DNA of 64,000 nucleotides from Viscum album (GCA_963277665.1 OY728137.1:1172136670-1172200669), one strand, 5' to 3'; positions 9,905 through 21,680 are shown, counted from the first letter of the stretch. The notes: generated from the sequence alone by a model not told the origin. A program made the numbers and translations.

Positions 9905-12307
9905 CATTTGTCTTCCTTTTCCTTTGGGATGAGATTCTTTAACAAGGTTTTGAGCTTCTTTAGGTCTCTTTGGTCTTCCTCGACTTGCCTCTCCAAGGCT
10001 TTTTTCTTTTCTTCATGGACTTTTAAAGCATTTGCCTGAGCCTACATGGATTCTTTCTGTATCTTTAAAAGTTCATCTTGCTGAACGACTCTTTTCTCAA
10101 TCTCAATCTGGAGATTTCTATCATTTATATGATTTTGAGCCAGAGAATTTTCCATGTCATTTAGTTCCTTCACTTGTTGACTCCAGGAACTCTGCTCAAT
10201 AATTAGCTCATCTTGAAGATTCTTAATCTTTTTATCTGCTGTGTCAATGCAATTTTGAAATTCAGCCTAAAAACATTCAAACTGAACTAAATCATCATCA
10301 ACCCTCTTAGACTACTTTGTCACCTTACTGATGGAATTTCTATGCACATCATAATCGATAAAGAATGTTTTTTGTTCAGCTTCAATCCTCACACACTTTT
10401 CCATTAGCATGGATATTGTCTCTGATTATTTATTTTGGTTAAGCTGAAGCATTTGACATCTAGTGTCAATGGTGGGAATGATTGGAATGACGTCCACCAA
10501 CTTTTTCAAAGACTCAACTATAAAATCATGCCATTTTGATGATTATTCCGAATCAGATACATATCTTTGAGATTGCTCTTCTTCAACTTGCACTAGCTTC
10601 CTTCTAGAGGTACCACCAACATATTTCATCCTGATGACATATTTTATAGTAGTATCCATGAGAACTTGAATCCCCTTATCAGATTTTGGAATGGGTTCTT
10701 CATTAGGAGATACTTCCTCGGATTCAGAAACTTGAATAATCTGGTCTTCATCTGGTTTCTGTTTTTCTTGTCCTTCTTCAAGTAAATTCCTCTCATAGGA
10801 TTCTTCCTCATCATACATGACATTTTCTTCTTCTTCTTCTTAATGTTGCTTGCTAGCTTCCTCATCTCCCTTTCCTTGAGTTACTAACATTGACGATTTA
10901 GACTTATCTTTATATTCTTGTACTTTCTTGATCAGGGTATCCAAATCTTCTCTTCCCTCCTCCTCCTCCTCTTCTTCTTATTCTCTTCCTCTACCTCTTC
11001 AGTAACTTCTCTTTCAGCTTCTTCAACTACTTATTTACCCTTGTATTTTTTCAGAGTGATATAGTTTTTGGCTGGAGTTTCTGGTAAAGAAGGCTCTGTA
11101 AGGAAAGATTTCGGAACCGGAATCATCTCAGACGCTATCTTTGTAGCTCTCAGTAAAAATGACACCACTTCAGCTTCATACACTTTCTTTTTCATTTTCT
11201 TCTCTTTCGACTGCTTCTCTTACTCTTCTGCAGCTCTTTCTTTTAAGGCCTTAGCCTCTATAGGGTCCAATCCAAATTGTGGATCCCCTTATTTCCTCTT
11301 CTCTATGTCTTCCCTCCACTTGGCTGCCACTTCGTCTGTTTAAGTATTATTTTTCTTTGGCTTGGGGGAGAAGATTGAGTTCCCTTAGCCTTAGGATTTT
11401 CTTCATCAGCAACCACTTCCTTAACCTTTCTCTTCTTCCTTTTCTTTTTGGATAGTTCCGGAGTGTGTGTTTCTTTCTGAGCTGCTTCAACCTCTTCCAC
11501 AGATAGAGGGTAAAATTCTATGGATTCACTAGAAAAACCCATCTTCATCCTCTTCAAGGAATCATCACTAACCAGCATAGGCTTCCAATTCCAAACATTT
11601 GATTTGCATGCAACCTTGAAGGATTCTAAGCACCAAACTATCAGCATAGATAGTAAGGCAGGGAACATGATTATCTGAGCTATCAAATTGCCTTCTTTGA
11701 TGTTCTTGATCGTAACCAAGACATGTCTCATTAGATTTATCTTTCTTAGATTTACCAAGAAATCCAATACATAGATATCACTTTTCATCAAATTGTCTTT
11801 ATCACCTCCTCTTGGAACCAGAAAGCCTTGCACCCATAGCAGAAGGATTCTATTGTTCGGAGTGAGACGAGCAATCATAATGGTTGAATCATCCTTAAGA
11901 CCAAGACACTTCAGTGCCTTATCCTTATTGAAACTTCCTTGCACATCAGGAAGTTTGTGTGAGCAGAATTCAGCTTCTCCTTCATAGGATAAACCAACCA
12001 AGCTCACGGCCTTAGTGTAGGATAGATTATAAGTCTTCCCATAAGACTTCAAAGAAAACCACTCTCTACTATCTTCCATCTGGAAGGAAGCAGACTCGTA
12101 GAACTCGATCAGCAAATCAGTATAAACCGGATCTCGTTTATCTGACTTTGCTACGCAGAAATCTTCCCATCTATTCACTCTAATATTCTTTGAAATAAGG
12201 GAATCAAGCTTATAGAAATCCGGATGAACTAACCTTTCCCTGAAGTCTAACCACATAGATATTGGTTTCAAAGTTGATGTATATTGAGATGTTGCTTCAG
12301 CAGACAT
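9905..12307 (-). pseudogene. C1 third ORF downstream of pol (env-like / plant transposon-protein-like)
   Basis: Starts at the ATG at 12307, on the same strand as pol and between pol and the 3' LTR, where Sireviruses carry an env-like gene. The first 334 codons (to 11303) are open: a globular region with RWEDFCVAKSD, LLIEFYESASF and YNLSYTKAVSLVGLSYEG, resembling the conserved core of the so-called putative plant transposon protein family; a hydrophobic stretch IIMFPALLSMLIVWCL that could span a membrane; then a strongly basic run KKKRKKRKVK. A frameshift near 11345 and several stops follow. The downstream frames encode an acidic Glu-rich region (about 10540-10985) and a heptad-like C-terminus (ALERQVEEDQRDLKKLKTLL, about 9910-10130). 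No signal peptide was seen. The env label is positional; the fold assignment is tentative. Confidence 0.65.
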
Positions 12308-13190
12308 TCGGAGTGAAGAATCCTGAAAGCTTCGAAATGGCTTTGCAATGTTTGGAACCGGTCATAAGAAGAGCAGCAAGGATTCGAGACGTGAAAGCTT
12401 TCAAAACCGATGTGTGACGAGTCTTTCAGGACCCCTTTATATAGGCGATGGATGTGACCTTTGGTCTTCCAAAATCCGTCTAATGGTTGAAAACCGTTTG
12501 GATCTGATCTGACGGTTGAGAACAATCCCGCAAGGAAAACATGACTCCGATCTTTTGAGGTTTTTAATGAAAACATTCAAATTTGAAGAAAACTAGAATC
12601 TGAACTTTTAAAAACACAAGAAAATACTAGCAAACAAAAATATGATTACGAAACTATAAGTAAGAAAATCATAGCATTCGGATTGGCTAGAAAGATTGTT
12701 CGTAATTGGTAACATTCTTCTTGAAGAAATAAATTTAAAAAACAAACTCATTTCAAAAGTTCCAGTATGAAAAAAACATTGTGAAAAATTCTAGTACGAA
12801 AATTTTAATTCTGAAAAATTCCAGCACGAAAATCTCCATTCTGAAAAATTCCATTACAAAAATCTCCATTCCGAAAATTTTTATTCTGCGAATTTAAATT
12901 CAAAAAGTATCAGTTCTGGATTTTTCCATTCTGGAAATTTTAGTTTCAGAAATTTCCATTCCGGAAACTTCAGTTCCGAAATGTTTGAAAAACTATCTAT
13001 GAAAAAATTTAGTTACACTAAGTTTGAAAAACTGATTATGAAAAATTTAGTTAAACCAACAATAAAATGTACTCCCCCTATGCAAAGGAGTTTATTACTG
13101 TTAGGAGAATTGTTCAACAATAAGTTAATGAAGAATGATTACCTTACGATTATCATTCATAACTTTTGTTTAATGTATTCAAATCTATCG
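12308..13190. other. C1 spacer between pol and third ORF, with degenerate repeats
   Basis: No coding sequence recognised. From about 12765 to 12985 there are about ten degenerate units on the theme ATTCTGAAAAATTCCAGYAC or CCGGAAA, spaced 20-26 bp. The remainder is AT-rich without visible motifs. Confidence 0.6.
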
Positions 13191-13194
13191 AAGG

Positions 13195-14534
13195 GTAATG
13201 ATTTTGTGAAAATTTCAGCAAGTTGATCTTGTGTTCTGATAAACTTAAGAATGATATCACTTTTAAGATTGTGATCCCTAAGAAAGTGATGCCTAATGTC
13301 TATATGTTTTGCACGAGAGTGATGTGCAGGGTTATTACTTAGGGCAACGGCACTTGTGTTATCTCACAAAATTTGAGTCTTAGTAAAACTCAGACCATAA
13401 TCTGTGAGTCTGTGTTGCATCCACAACACTTGAGCACAACAACTTCCAGCTGCTATATATTCAGCTTTAGAAGTGGAAAGTGCTACAGAATGTTGCTTCT
13501 TTCGTGACCAAGAAACTAATAAATATCCTAAAAATGACAAGTTCCAGATGTACTTTTTCTATCCATTCTACATCCACCAAAGTCAGCATCGGAAAAAATT
13601 CTTAGAACAAAATCATTTCCAGAAGTCTAAAATAATCCTAGATCCATAGTTCCCTTTAGGTAGCGAAAAATTCTTTTTACTGCCTTTAAGTGAGATTCCT
13701 TAGGATTGGATTGATATCTTTCACATAAGAAAATTGAGAACATTCAGTCTGGTCAATTAGAAATTATGTAAAGTAAACTTCCTATCATACCTCTAAAAGA
13801 TGTTTGATCTACTGGTTTCCCAGCTTCATCAAGATCTAAGGAGTTTGAGGTACCGATTCAAGTACTTATACTCTTAGTGTTGTCAAAACCATACTTTTTT
13901 AGAAGATCATTAATATACTTATATTGAGATATATAGGTTCCTTCTGGTCTTTGAGAAATTTGAAAACCATGGAAAAAAGTTTACTCACTCATCATACTCA
14001 TTTCAAACTCAAATTTCATTAGAATTACAGAAGAATCAGTTAGAGATTGCTGAGTTGAACCAAATATAATGTCATCAACATAAATTTGAAAAATCAAAAC
14101 ATTTTTCTTATCTTTATTTATAAAAAGGTTTGGATCTGCATTTCCCTTAACATAGTTATTTTGAAGCAAAAATCATGTGATTCTATCATACCAAGATCGT
14201 GGGGCTTGTTTAAGGCCATACAATGCTTTGGTAAGTCTAAAAACATGATCAGGATGTTTTTTATCTTCGAAGCCAGGAGTTTGTTCAACAAAAACATCCT
14301 CTTGAACATAACCGTTAAGAAAAGCACATTTCACATCCATTTGAAAAAGTTTAAAATTGAAGAATGCTGCAAAAGCATGTAGAATGTGAATAGATTCAAG
14401 TCTAGCTAAAGGAGCGTAGGTTTCTTCATAGTCTATTCCCTCTTGCTGCTATAGCCTTTAGCAATGAGTCTAGCTGTATTTCTAACAATCACTCCATTTT
14501 CATCACACTTGTTTCTGAAAACCTACTTTACTCA
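13195..14534 (-). pseudogene. C1 pol: reverse transcriptase and RNase H
   Basis: Downstream of integrase on the - strand. RT blocks are in several frames: KHPDHVFRLTKALYGLKQAP-type sequence (about 14200-14260) and the catalytic QIYVDDIIFGSTQQSL with both Asp intact (about 14050-14090). Then come ESHLKAVKRIFRYLKGT (about 13660-13700) and RNase H sequence with SDADFGGCRMDRKSTSG, LSNNPAHHSRAKHIDIRHHF and LRDHNLKSDIIL-type blocks (13200-13560). At least four frameshifts and several stops interrupt it. The RT-then-RNase H order and block spelling are those of copia elements. Confidence 0.88.
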
Positions 14535-15632
14535 AATAACAGAATTTTCCTTAGGTCTTTCAACCAGGGTCCAAACATTATTCCTTTCAAATTCATTTAG
14601 TTCATCTTGCATGGATTTGACCCAATCGCCATCACATAAAGCATCATCAGTGCTTTTTGGTTCTATTTGGTAAAGAAATGATAGATGTTCTACTTCATTT
14701 CTCATGGAACTTCTAGTCCTTACAGGTTGATTTACATCACCAATGATGCTATCATTAGGATGATTCTTAAGAAACACCTGATTTGGGTTCTGTAAAGCAT
14801 GTTCGTCAACATAGGGTAGAAATTCTTCTGGGGTAAATGTTTCAGAAGTATCTTCTTGACCATTTTCCTTATCAGAAGGATCTTCTATCAAAGGTTGACA
14901 ATCAGTTTTTGAAAACACATCTGAGGATGTAGGTTGGGATGGTTTAAAAACAAAAGGATCATACTCATCAAATTTTACATGCACTATTTCTTTAACAGTA
15001 TAAGTATTTTTATTGAAAACTCTATAAGCCTTAGAAGTTGTGGAGTAACCTAAGAAAATTCCATCATCCGATTTTGGTGCGAATTTATGTAAATTATATT
15101 TAGTATTCAGAATGAATACTTTGCAACCAAAAACCTTGATGTAGGAAAGCTTAGATTTTCTACCATTCCATAACACATAAGGAGTTTTATTAAGGAAAGG
15201 TCTAATCAAAACTCGATTTATTGTATAACAAGCAGTACTAATAGCCTCAGCCCAAAAATGTATAGCTATAGAATATTCACTCAACATGGTTCTAGTTATT
15301 TCTTGAAGAATTCTATTTCTTCTTTCAACATCACCATTTTGTTGAGGAGTTCTAGGTGCTGAAAAGTTGTGAGTAATACCATTTCTACTACAAAATGCTT
15401 CAATGTCCGAATTTTGAAATTCTCCTCCATGATCACTATGAATAGTTTTCAGTGGAAGCTTTTTCTCATTTTTAACTTGTTCTATAATACTTTTGAAATA
15501 AGAAAAAGCTTCAGACTTCTTTGATAGAAAATAGACCCATGTAAATATAGTGTAACCATCAACTAGAACAAACACATAGTATTTGCCTCCAATGCTTCCG
15601 GTTTGTGTTGGAATAAATAGATCCATGTTCAC
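14535..15632 (-). pseudogene. C1 pol: integrase core and C-terminus
   Basis: An open stretch encodes a copia integrase: FVLVDGYTIFTWVYFLSKKS (first Asp), LKTIHSDHGGEFQNSDI (second Asp) and APRTPQQNGDVERRNR (catalytic Glu), then the C-terminal block SKLSYIKVFGCKVF and FLGYSTTSKAYRVFN. A stop lies just upstream of this stretch, separating it from the zinc-binding part at 15735-15850. Downstream it passes into RT (DWVKSMQDELNEFERNNVW, NSVI) without a break until about 14532. This is the best preserved part of C1. Confidence 0.93.
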
Positions 15633-15734
15633 TTACAGTAATGCATCAGTTGTTGAGACTTCATTGATTGATTTAAAACTATATTTATGTTGCTTTACAA
15701 ATTAAAAAGGATCACAAACTTTAGAAGAGTCAAA

Positions 15735-16215
15735 TCAAAGCTCCGGTAGATCCTTAACTAGTTTCTTCTTAGAGAGTTTACATAAGTTCCTAAGGTTACA
15801 GTGACCCAGTCTTCTCTGCCACAACCAAGAATGATCTTCCAATGCACTAAGGCAAGGTAAATATTGGATTCTAAGGTCTTCTAAGTTCAAAGTGTAAACA
15901 TTCTCTTGCCTATTGGTTGAGAGAATAAATTCATCCTTGGAATTGTGAACTAAGCACTTTTCATTCCTAAAATTCACAAGGTATCCTTCATCACATAATT
16001 GACTTATGCTAATGAGCTTGTTCTTAAGACCCTTAACAAAAAGAATGTTTGAAATCATAGTTTTACCAAGAAGAACAATATTACCTATACCAACAATTTC
16101 TCCCAGAGCATTATCTCTGAAAGTTACTTTTCCTCCTTTCATCTTGATAACCTTTTCAAAATAGCCTTTGTTACCAGTCATGTCCCGGGAACATCCAATA
16201 TCTATATACCATGTA
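15735..16215 (-). pseudogene. C1 pol: protease and pre-integrase zinc region
   Basis: Reads WYIDIGCSRDMTGNKGYF at its start: the aspartic protease site, where relatives have DSGCSRHMTG. The Ser after the catalytic Asp is Ile here. Then MKGGKVTFRDNALGEIVGIG, LKNKLISISQLCDEGY and the gag-pre-integrase block WLWQRRLGHCNLRNLCKLSK. The spelling is typical of Sirevirus-type copia elements. A stop near 15733 ends the open stretch before the integrase core. Confidence 0.9.
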
Positions 16216-16239
16216 TTGTTTTTGGTACTACCTTTATCT

Positions 16240-18184
16240 TCCTGAAATCAAGAAAAAAATTAGACTTTCAGAATCGAAACTTGTTTGGATCTGAGATTTC
16301 TAGACAACAAAATTTTAGGAACCCACACTTTCTTAGAAAAATAGGCTTTATGAAAACCTAAAGATTGGGTTTTATTTAAAGAACAATTATTTTCCCAGTG
16401 ACCACCACATTGAAACTTGTTACATAATGGGGCACTTTGTGGAACAAATTAATTGTTGCTAAAAGTTTGTTTAGCATGGGTATAACCAAACCCAGATTTG
16501 TTTCATAAAGGTCGTATTTGAGAATAAATTTTATCAAAATTTTCTTTACCATGGGTAATGTTTGATAAACACTTCTTTAAGGAAAAAATTTTGGACTTGA
16601 GTTTTATAACCAAGTTTTTATCTTCAAAATGATTAGATTTAGAACTAGAGATAGGCTCGAAGATACTTTTCATAGAAATTACATTTTCTAGACCTTTAGA
16701 AAGTTTGTTCTTCTCAGAACTTACTTCCTCAAGATTTTTTGAAATATTTATAAAATCAGCATTTTTTCAATCAAGATATTTAGAAAGATATGATATTTAT
16801 TTTGTAATAATATTATTCCTAGAGTTTTCCTTATCATGTTTTTTATTGAGTTTGGAATTCTCAATTTGAAAAAGTTCAGCAAACCTAGAAACCTCTTCAT
16901 AGATAGGTAAAGTATTTTCTTCATCAGAAGAGGATTATTCATCTGAAGATTTATAATATTCTCTATCATTAGAATTTAATGAATCATTGGTCAATGATTA
17001 AGTATTTCGTACATTAGCCATAAAACAATGATTGTTCATAGGTAATCTGGCTATAGGACCAAGATTCATCTATCCTAAAGATTCATAATCAGAAGATTCA
17101 TCTAAAGAGTCACCACCACTGGCACTCCAGGTTTCATTAGCTTTCAGAACATTCTTAGCTTTGGCATTATAATACTTCTTTCTATTCCTGTCAGAATTTA
17201 TTTCTTTCCTTTCTTTATTTTTATGAAAAGGGAAATCCAGTCTAATATGTCCAGCTCTCTTGCATTCATAACAAGTGAATTCTCCATCTTTCTTATCTTT
17301 CATTTCCTTTTTCTTATACTTGGATTGGAAATTTATTTGGCCAGCTATCTTGTTCGTCCTTCGAGCAAGATTTGCTAACTCATTTTTAGAGACTTCACCC
17401 TCACTAGATTCGGATTGGATAATAACTTTCTTAGACTTGGATCTATTTACTCTCTCAGGAGTATTAGCTTTCATATGATTTGATGTTGTTGTAAAAGAAA
17501 CAGTACCATTTCCATTCTTCTTCTTGATTTTGGTAGCATCTCTCTTCATTCTTGTTTCATGTTGGAGAAGAGTTCTAAATAGTTTATCTAACGATATTTG
17601 AGTGACCTATCTATTCTCATCAATAGCTATTCTTTTGGATTCCCACTCATTGGGCATAATATCAATTATCTTATCCAAACAATCTTCATCATCCAGACCT
17701 TTATCTCCCATAGACTGAAGACTGTTCACTATAGTCATAAATCTCTGTTGCCCATTGCAAATTGGTTCTCCATACGGAAAATTGAAGCCATGGTATTCAG
17801 CTCTAAGCATAGCTCTCCTAGCCTTAATCACTTTAAAATTTCCAAAGTGTGTAACCTCTAAATTCTTCTAGATACAATTAGCTTATTTAAAAGAAGAAAT
17901 TTGGCTATATATATATATAGTTATTGAACATAGTAAAGTATTGTGTGCCTTATAATTAAGTTGATACTCTTGGTTTTCCTGGTTAGTGTGACTTCTTTAT
18001 CAGGAATTTTATAATCACCAGTAAGCATAAACAAATTATCCACTCCAGTATTGATAACAAAAGACTTCATTCGATCTCTCCAGTACTCATAGTCATTACC
18101 ATCAAAAATTGGTGGTCTTGTAGGATTTAGATTGTCAATAGAACCAACATTGATTTCTTCCATTCGTAAAATAACCTTTGGCAC
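16240..18184 (-). pseudogene. C1 gag, long and disrupted
   Basis: N-terminal capsid part RPPIFDGNDYEYWRDRMKSF and LFMLTGDYKIP at 17990-18130; next frame KARRAMLRAEYHGF, DEDCLDKIIDIMPNEWESKR (17607-17831); then a basic linker and a zinc knuckle CYECKRAGHIRLDFPFH (about 17260) in which the last zinc-binding Cys is Phe. A charged, helix-prone tail (16640-17060) and a second Cys/His-rich block (CNKFQCGGHWENNC, about 16400) follow. A long gag with C-terminal coiled coil and second knuckle is a Sirevirus feature. Several stops and frameshifts break it. Confidence 0.85.
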
Positions 18185-18224
18185 ACAAGCTTGTTAGTAA
18201 CAAGAGTTTGTAATCACAAAGTTT

Positions 18225-18450
18225 GGATTGAAACGTTGGAATGACAATTCGGAATGACAATTCAGAATGAAAATTTGGAATGACAAAGTTAAGAATGACA
18301 AAGTTTGGAATGACAATTCGGAATGACAAAGTTCGAAATGAAAAAGTTTGGAATGACAATTCGGAATGACAAAGTTCGGAATGACAAAGTTTGGAATGAC
18401 AATTCGGAATGACAAAGTTTGGAATGACAAAGTTTGGAATGACAAAGTTA
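18225..18450 (-). repeat. 15-bp minisatellite in C1 leader
   Basis: About 14 copies of a 15-bp unit GGAATGACAAAGTTT with variants GGAATGACAATTC, between the primer binding site and gag. Because 15 is a multiple of three, all frames stay open and yield repetitive LSFQT/LSFRI translations that are not a real protein. Confidence 0.9.
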
Positions 18451-18525
18451 ACTTTCTTAGCAAGGATGAAGAATAAGGAAAAATAAGCAAGAAAAACTTA
18501 TATGTGATTATAAGTATTTCAGAGA

Positions 18526-18541
18526 CCTCCCTCCGATACCA
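18526..18541 (-). other. C1 primer binding site
   Basis: The - strand reads TGGTATCGGAGGGAGG, complementary to the 3' end of initiator Met-tRNA with one visible substitution (consensus TGGTATCAGAGC). It lies next to the 5' LTR end. Confidence 0.75.
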
Positions 18542-19250
18542 ATTTTTAGGATCAAAATAATGATGTAGATGCTCAATATACAAGTGGGGGGTGAATTGTA
18601 CACTTTTAAAAATTCCTTAGACATGGTATAATCTATGTTTAACAAATTTAAACTAAGAAAATTCACAACACCTCTAACACCAATTGAAAAATTGGAACTG
18701 AAGTTTACAACATGAGATTCTACCTTAAAGCGTATAGAATCTAAACTAATCAGAGTACAAGTGTACGAAAATATAAGAAGGTTATACTTTCCATACAATA
18801 GAAAAGTGCAGTGGAAAAAAAGAAGTGAAACTAAAAGTAACAAGATATAAGTCTATTAACCCAGAGACAAGGGTATCCAACAACCTTGGATAAAGGTCCC
18901 TTGATTTATACTTTCAAGCAAGTATGTCTTACCCACACCAGGGTAAGAACTCGATACGAAGATCAGTGTCTCTATCTTGCTATCCCCACAAGCCCTCAAC
19001 ATCAATGTAGTTGGAACCTCTGTATTCCTCAGCAAGGAATCCCTCGAACATCAAGGTAGTCAGCACCTCAGTCTTTCTATCCCTGGAATCCCTCGAATGT
19101 AATCACCAACATTCAGAGTCGCACGAAGCAATTTGAACGAGCGGTTCAGTACGCACAAAGCATGAAAAGCTTCTCTCTCTATAAATCTCCTTAATAGCAT
19201 GTGGTCTCTAGATCGATCAACTTAATTTTTGTGCTCTTTCAAATGAGCTT

Positions 19251-19260
19251 CTATTTATAG
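19251..19260 (-). promoter_or_regulatory. C1 5' LTR TATA box
   Basis: CTATAAATAG on the - strand, identical to the copy at 8553-8562. Confidence 0.75.
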
Positions 19261-19589
19261 GAAAATTTCCAACAGTTGGCTCCCTCCACCAACGGTCATA
19301 TTTTCCCTGAAATTTGGAGGGACCTGTACACGTGTAACTCAACCAACGGTTAATTAGAAACAGAATATACAATAGCGTTTAATAATAAATCATGTATAAC
19401 TGAATGCACGACATCTTTTTGAAAAGGAGAAAAAGTAAGTAAGAGCCATATAAAATTTAGAAGTGTAAGTAAATTAAAAGTTCGGATTCTAACCAAAGTG
19501 ATGTTCGGATTCTATGTTAAGAAAAGTTTGGATTCTGTTTTATAGGAATTCGGAGTCTGGTTTCACCAGAGATCAGAATCTTCACTGGC

Positions 19590-19905
19590 AGAGTTCAAAT
19601 TCGAACTAGTAAAAGTTTGGGGTCGAACTATTTCAGATTTCGGAGTCGAACGTCATATGATTTCGGAGTCAAACTACATAAGAGTTCATAGTCGAACTAC
19701 TTTAAAGTTCGGAGTCAAATTTTATAAGATTTCAGAGTCAAACTACTTAAGAGTTCAGAGACAAACTTTATAAGAGTTTGGATTCGATATACTTAATATT
19801 TCGTAGTCGAACTACTTAAGAGTTCGTAGACGAACTCATGAAAGTTCGTATCCATAATTCGGAGTGGAACATCATTATAGTTCACAACCAGAATTCGGAT
19901 CCTAG
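19590..19905 (-). repeat. Palindromic repeat array in C1 5' LTR U3
   Basis: Counterpart of the array at 8895-9200, with about ten to twelve degenerate AGTTCGGAGTCGAACT units (for example TTCGGAGTCGAACGTC near 19639). It is more degenerate than the left copy. Confidence 0.8.
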
Positions 19906-20141
19906 AAACAGAATACTCCAATACTTGTCATTATATGATTCCGGGATTTTGGTTAAGAATCCGGTTTTTGTAATTAAGAAAAATATAGTTATTTATAAGA
20001 AATTCTAGTTTAGGGTAAATTTCCTTATGGAAGAAAATTTTCCTTATGGAGGTAAAATATACATTTTCTTATGTATAAGGTTTTTGTGATTTTCAAATAA
20101 AGAGGGAATGGAAAAGTCATAAGGAAAATCTTATTGACTCA

Positions 20142-20456
20142 ACATATTTGTTGCAAAATTTTCAGATCCTTTTTTATCAGTATATATTTGAGGCAGTTGT
20201 GATTATTATAAACCTCACACCTCTCCCCATAGTTATAATTATTCTACTTTTTCAATGCGAAGATCACATCCACCAGCTACAGATCATGTGTGGGATAGTT
20301 GTTCTGATGAAATTTCTACTTCCTTAAGGCATATTCTATTAGTTTTTCATTTTTTATACTCACACATACAAATACATTTTTTAAAAAATAATTTTATACC
20401 ACAAAGAGTTCCCCACATTCTAGTAGTATATGTACTGGTGTAGTGATAAACATATT
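20142..20456 (-). pseudogene. GA RNase H fragment, cut by C1
   Basis: Frames on the - strand read ITTPVHILLECGELFVV, HQNNYPTHDL, VDVIFALKK, NYGERCEVYNNHNCLKYI and KKDLKILQQI, matching the Ty3 RNase H blocks [20 protein letters not shown] and [20 protein letters not shown]. The match stops exactly at the C1 LTR end, so the downstream integrase should lie beyond the left edge of the window. Confidence 0.8.
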
Positions 20457-21425
20457 TTTCAACTATTTGAAATGATCTTTGCATTCACTAGTCTAGAAAA
20501 ACCAGACAGCCTTTCAATTCATGTTTGTTAGTTGGTTTTACAATGAAGGCAATTTCCTCAAAAATCATCATTAATAGACAGCTATACCATGTAAACTATG
20601 GATCTTTGTTACATATACTAGACTAGTCCTCTTCTCAATTTCCTTTATTTGAGAAAGTTCCACAGATATCCATTTTTTTATGATAACATGAACCCAGAAT
20701 GATTCTTACTCCATCTAGATCTAATATTTAATTTAATTTACTTATATTTTATTCCTTGAATGTCTTTAGAACAATATTTAAATGTACCACATATTTCTCC
20801 ATGTTCCTTAAGTATATCAAAATATCATATTTATTAATAATAACAGAAATGTTTTGAGGTAATATCTAATGAATAAAATTACTAATTACATTAAAATTGA
20901 TGGAGAATTAGCGAGTCTGATGTTCATCCCTATGAACATATAGTGTCCATATGTTATTAGAAAGGGAGTCTGGGGAATATCATCCTTTCACACCTTGGAT
21001 TTGTGATATCCTGGATGAAGGTCCCCCTTAGTGAAATACATGGCCCCCCATTATTGGATAAACAAGTCATCACTCCATGATAGGGGTTAATTGTAATGTA
21101 TTAGTATTTGATTTATCTATGGATATTCATTATAGAGGCATAGTGATCCGTCCTTGTTCTTGATGAATAGTACCAATGCACCCCGTGCAGAAGTAGTTGG
21201 TAATATAAATCCTTGTACAAATTCTCCAATAACTACTTCATTAGCTCCTCCAACTCAATGGTGACCATCCTATATAGAGTATTGGATATGGGAATAGATA
21301 TTGGTATAATATCATTTGAAATATCAACTCCATTATCATGAGGAATACTAGACAATTATTCAAGGAACACATCGGTGTAGTATCTCGCCATGGTCATGTC
21401 TTTGAGCATGATTCTCTCCATATTA
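20457..21425 (-). pseudogene. GA reverse transcriptase, degenerate
   Basis: Recognisable blocks in shifting frames: YRMVTIELEELMK, SARGALVLFIKNKDGSLCLY, GAMYFTKGDLHPGYHKSKV, DDIPQTPFLITYGHYMFIGM, ILIYLRNMEKYVVHLNIVL and, near 20470, TSECKDHFK. The catalytic region reads KYDILIYL, so one of the two catalytic Asp is lost. Order and spacing match Ty3 RT. Confidence 0.82.
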
Positions 21426-21559
21426 TCACTCATTTGATATATATATTTTTTTCTCATGAGTAAATAATAAAAAAAATTTGAGAAGATGATTCTGAAGGGG
21501 ATTTATCATTCTTCTCACAGTTGTTCATAATGTGGAGGTGTATTGGTATGTAAGGATTA

Positions 21560-21680
21560 GTATCCATTTACCAAGGGTAGATGTTTTCATTGTATAAAGA
21601 TATACAATCCATTCCCAATATAGCATCAAACTCAATAAAAGGAAGTAATTATATATTTTCTAGTACATTTAGTCCGTAAA
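21560..21680 (-). pseudogene. GA aspartic protease remnant
   Basis: The - strand encodes LPFIEFDAILGMD followed by LYNENIYPW, matching the Ty3 protease block [16 protein letters not shown]. The DSG motif expected upstream was not found. Confidence 0.65.

Larger units (their letters stand above)
8193..20141 (-). mobile_element. Ty1/copia Sirevirus-like element C1
   Basis: Read on the - strand: 5' LTR (20141 down to about 18545), primer binding site (18541-18526), gag, protease, integrase, RT, RNase H, an extra ORF, repeated polypurine tracts, and a 3' LTR (9443 down to 8193, cut by G1). Integrase before RT is diagnostic of copia. The very long gag with zinc knuckles, the extra ORF between pol and the 3' LTR, and the multiple GGGGGAG tracts are Sirevirus traits. 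Every ORF contains stops or frameshifts. The right end abuts a Ty3 RNase H at 20142, so C1 was inserted into an older element, GA. Confidence 0.92.
18545..20141 (-). repeat. C1 5' LTR, about 1.6 kb
   Basis: The complete LTR. Its outer end is TGAGTCAATAAG on the - strand at 20141. The inner end lies within a few bases of the primer binding site, but no clear CA terminus is visible, so the boundary near 18545 is approximate. It matches 8193-9443 over the shared part, including the TATA box and palindrome array. Differences between the two copies are scattered throughout, so the insertion is not recent. Confidence 0.88.

Noticed and set aside
11068..11343. Plus-strand 91-codon ORF
   Set aside because: Antisense shadow of the copia third ORF; Phe/Ser-rich because it is complementary to Lys/Glu-rich coding sequence.
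17899..17921. ATATAT microsatellite inside copia gag
   Set aside because: Short simple repeat; may explain the local frame break but otherwise ordinary.
18135..18583. ORFs encoding repetitive LSFQT/LSFRI proteins
   Set aside because: Translations of a 15-bp minisatellite in the copia leader; openness follows from the repeat length.
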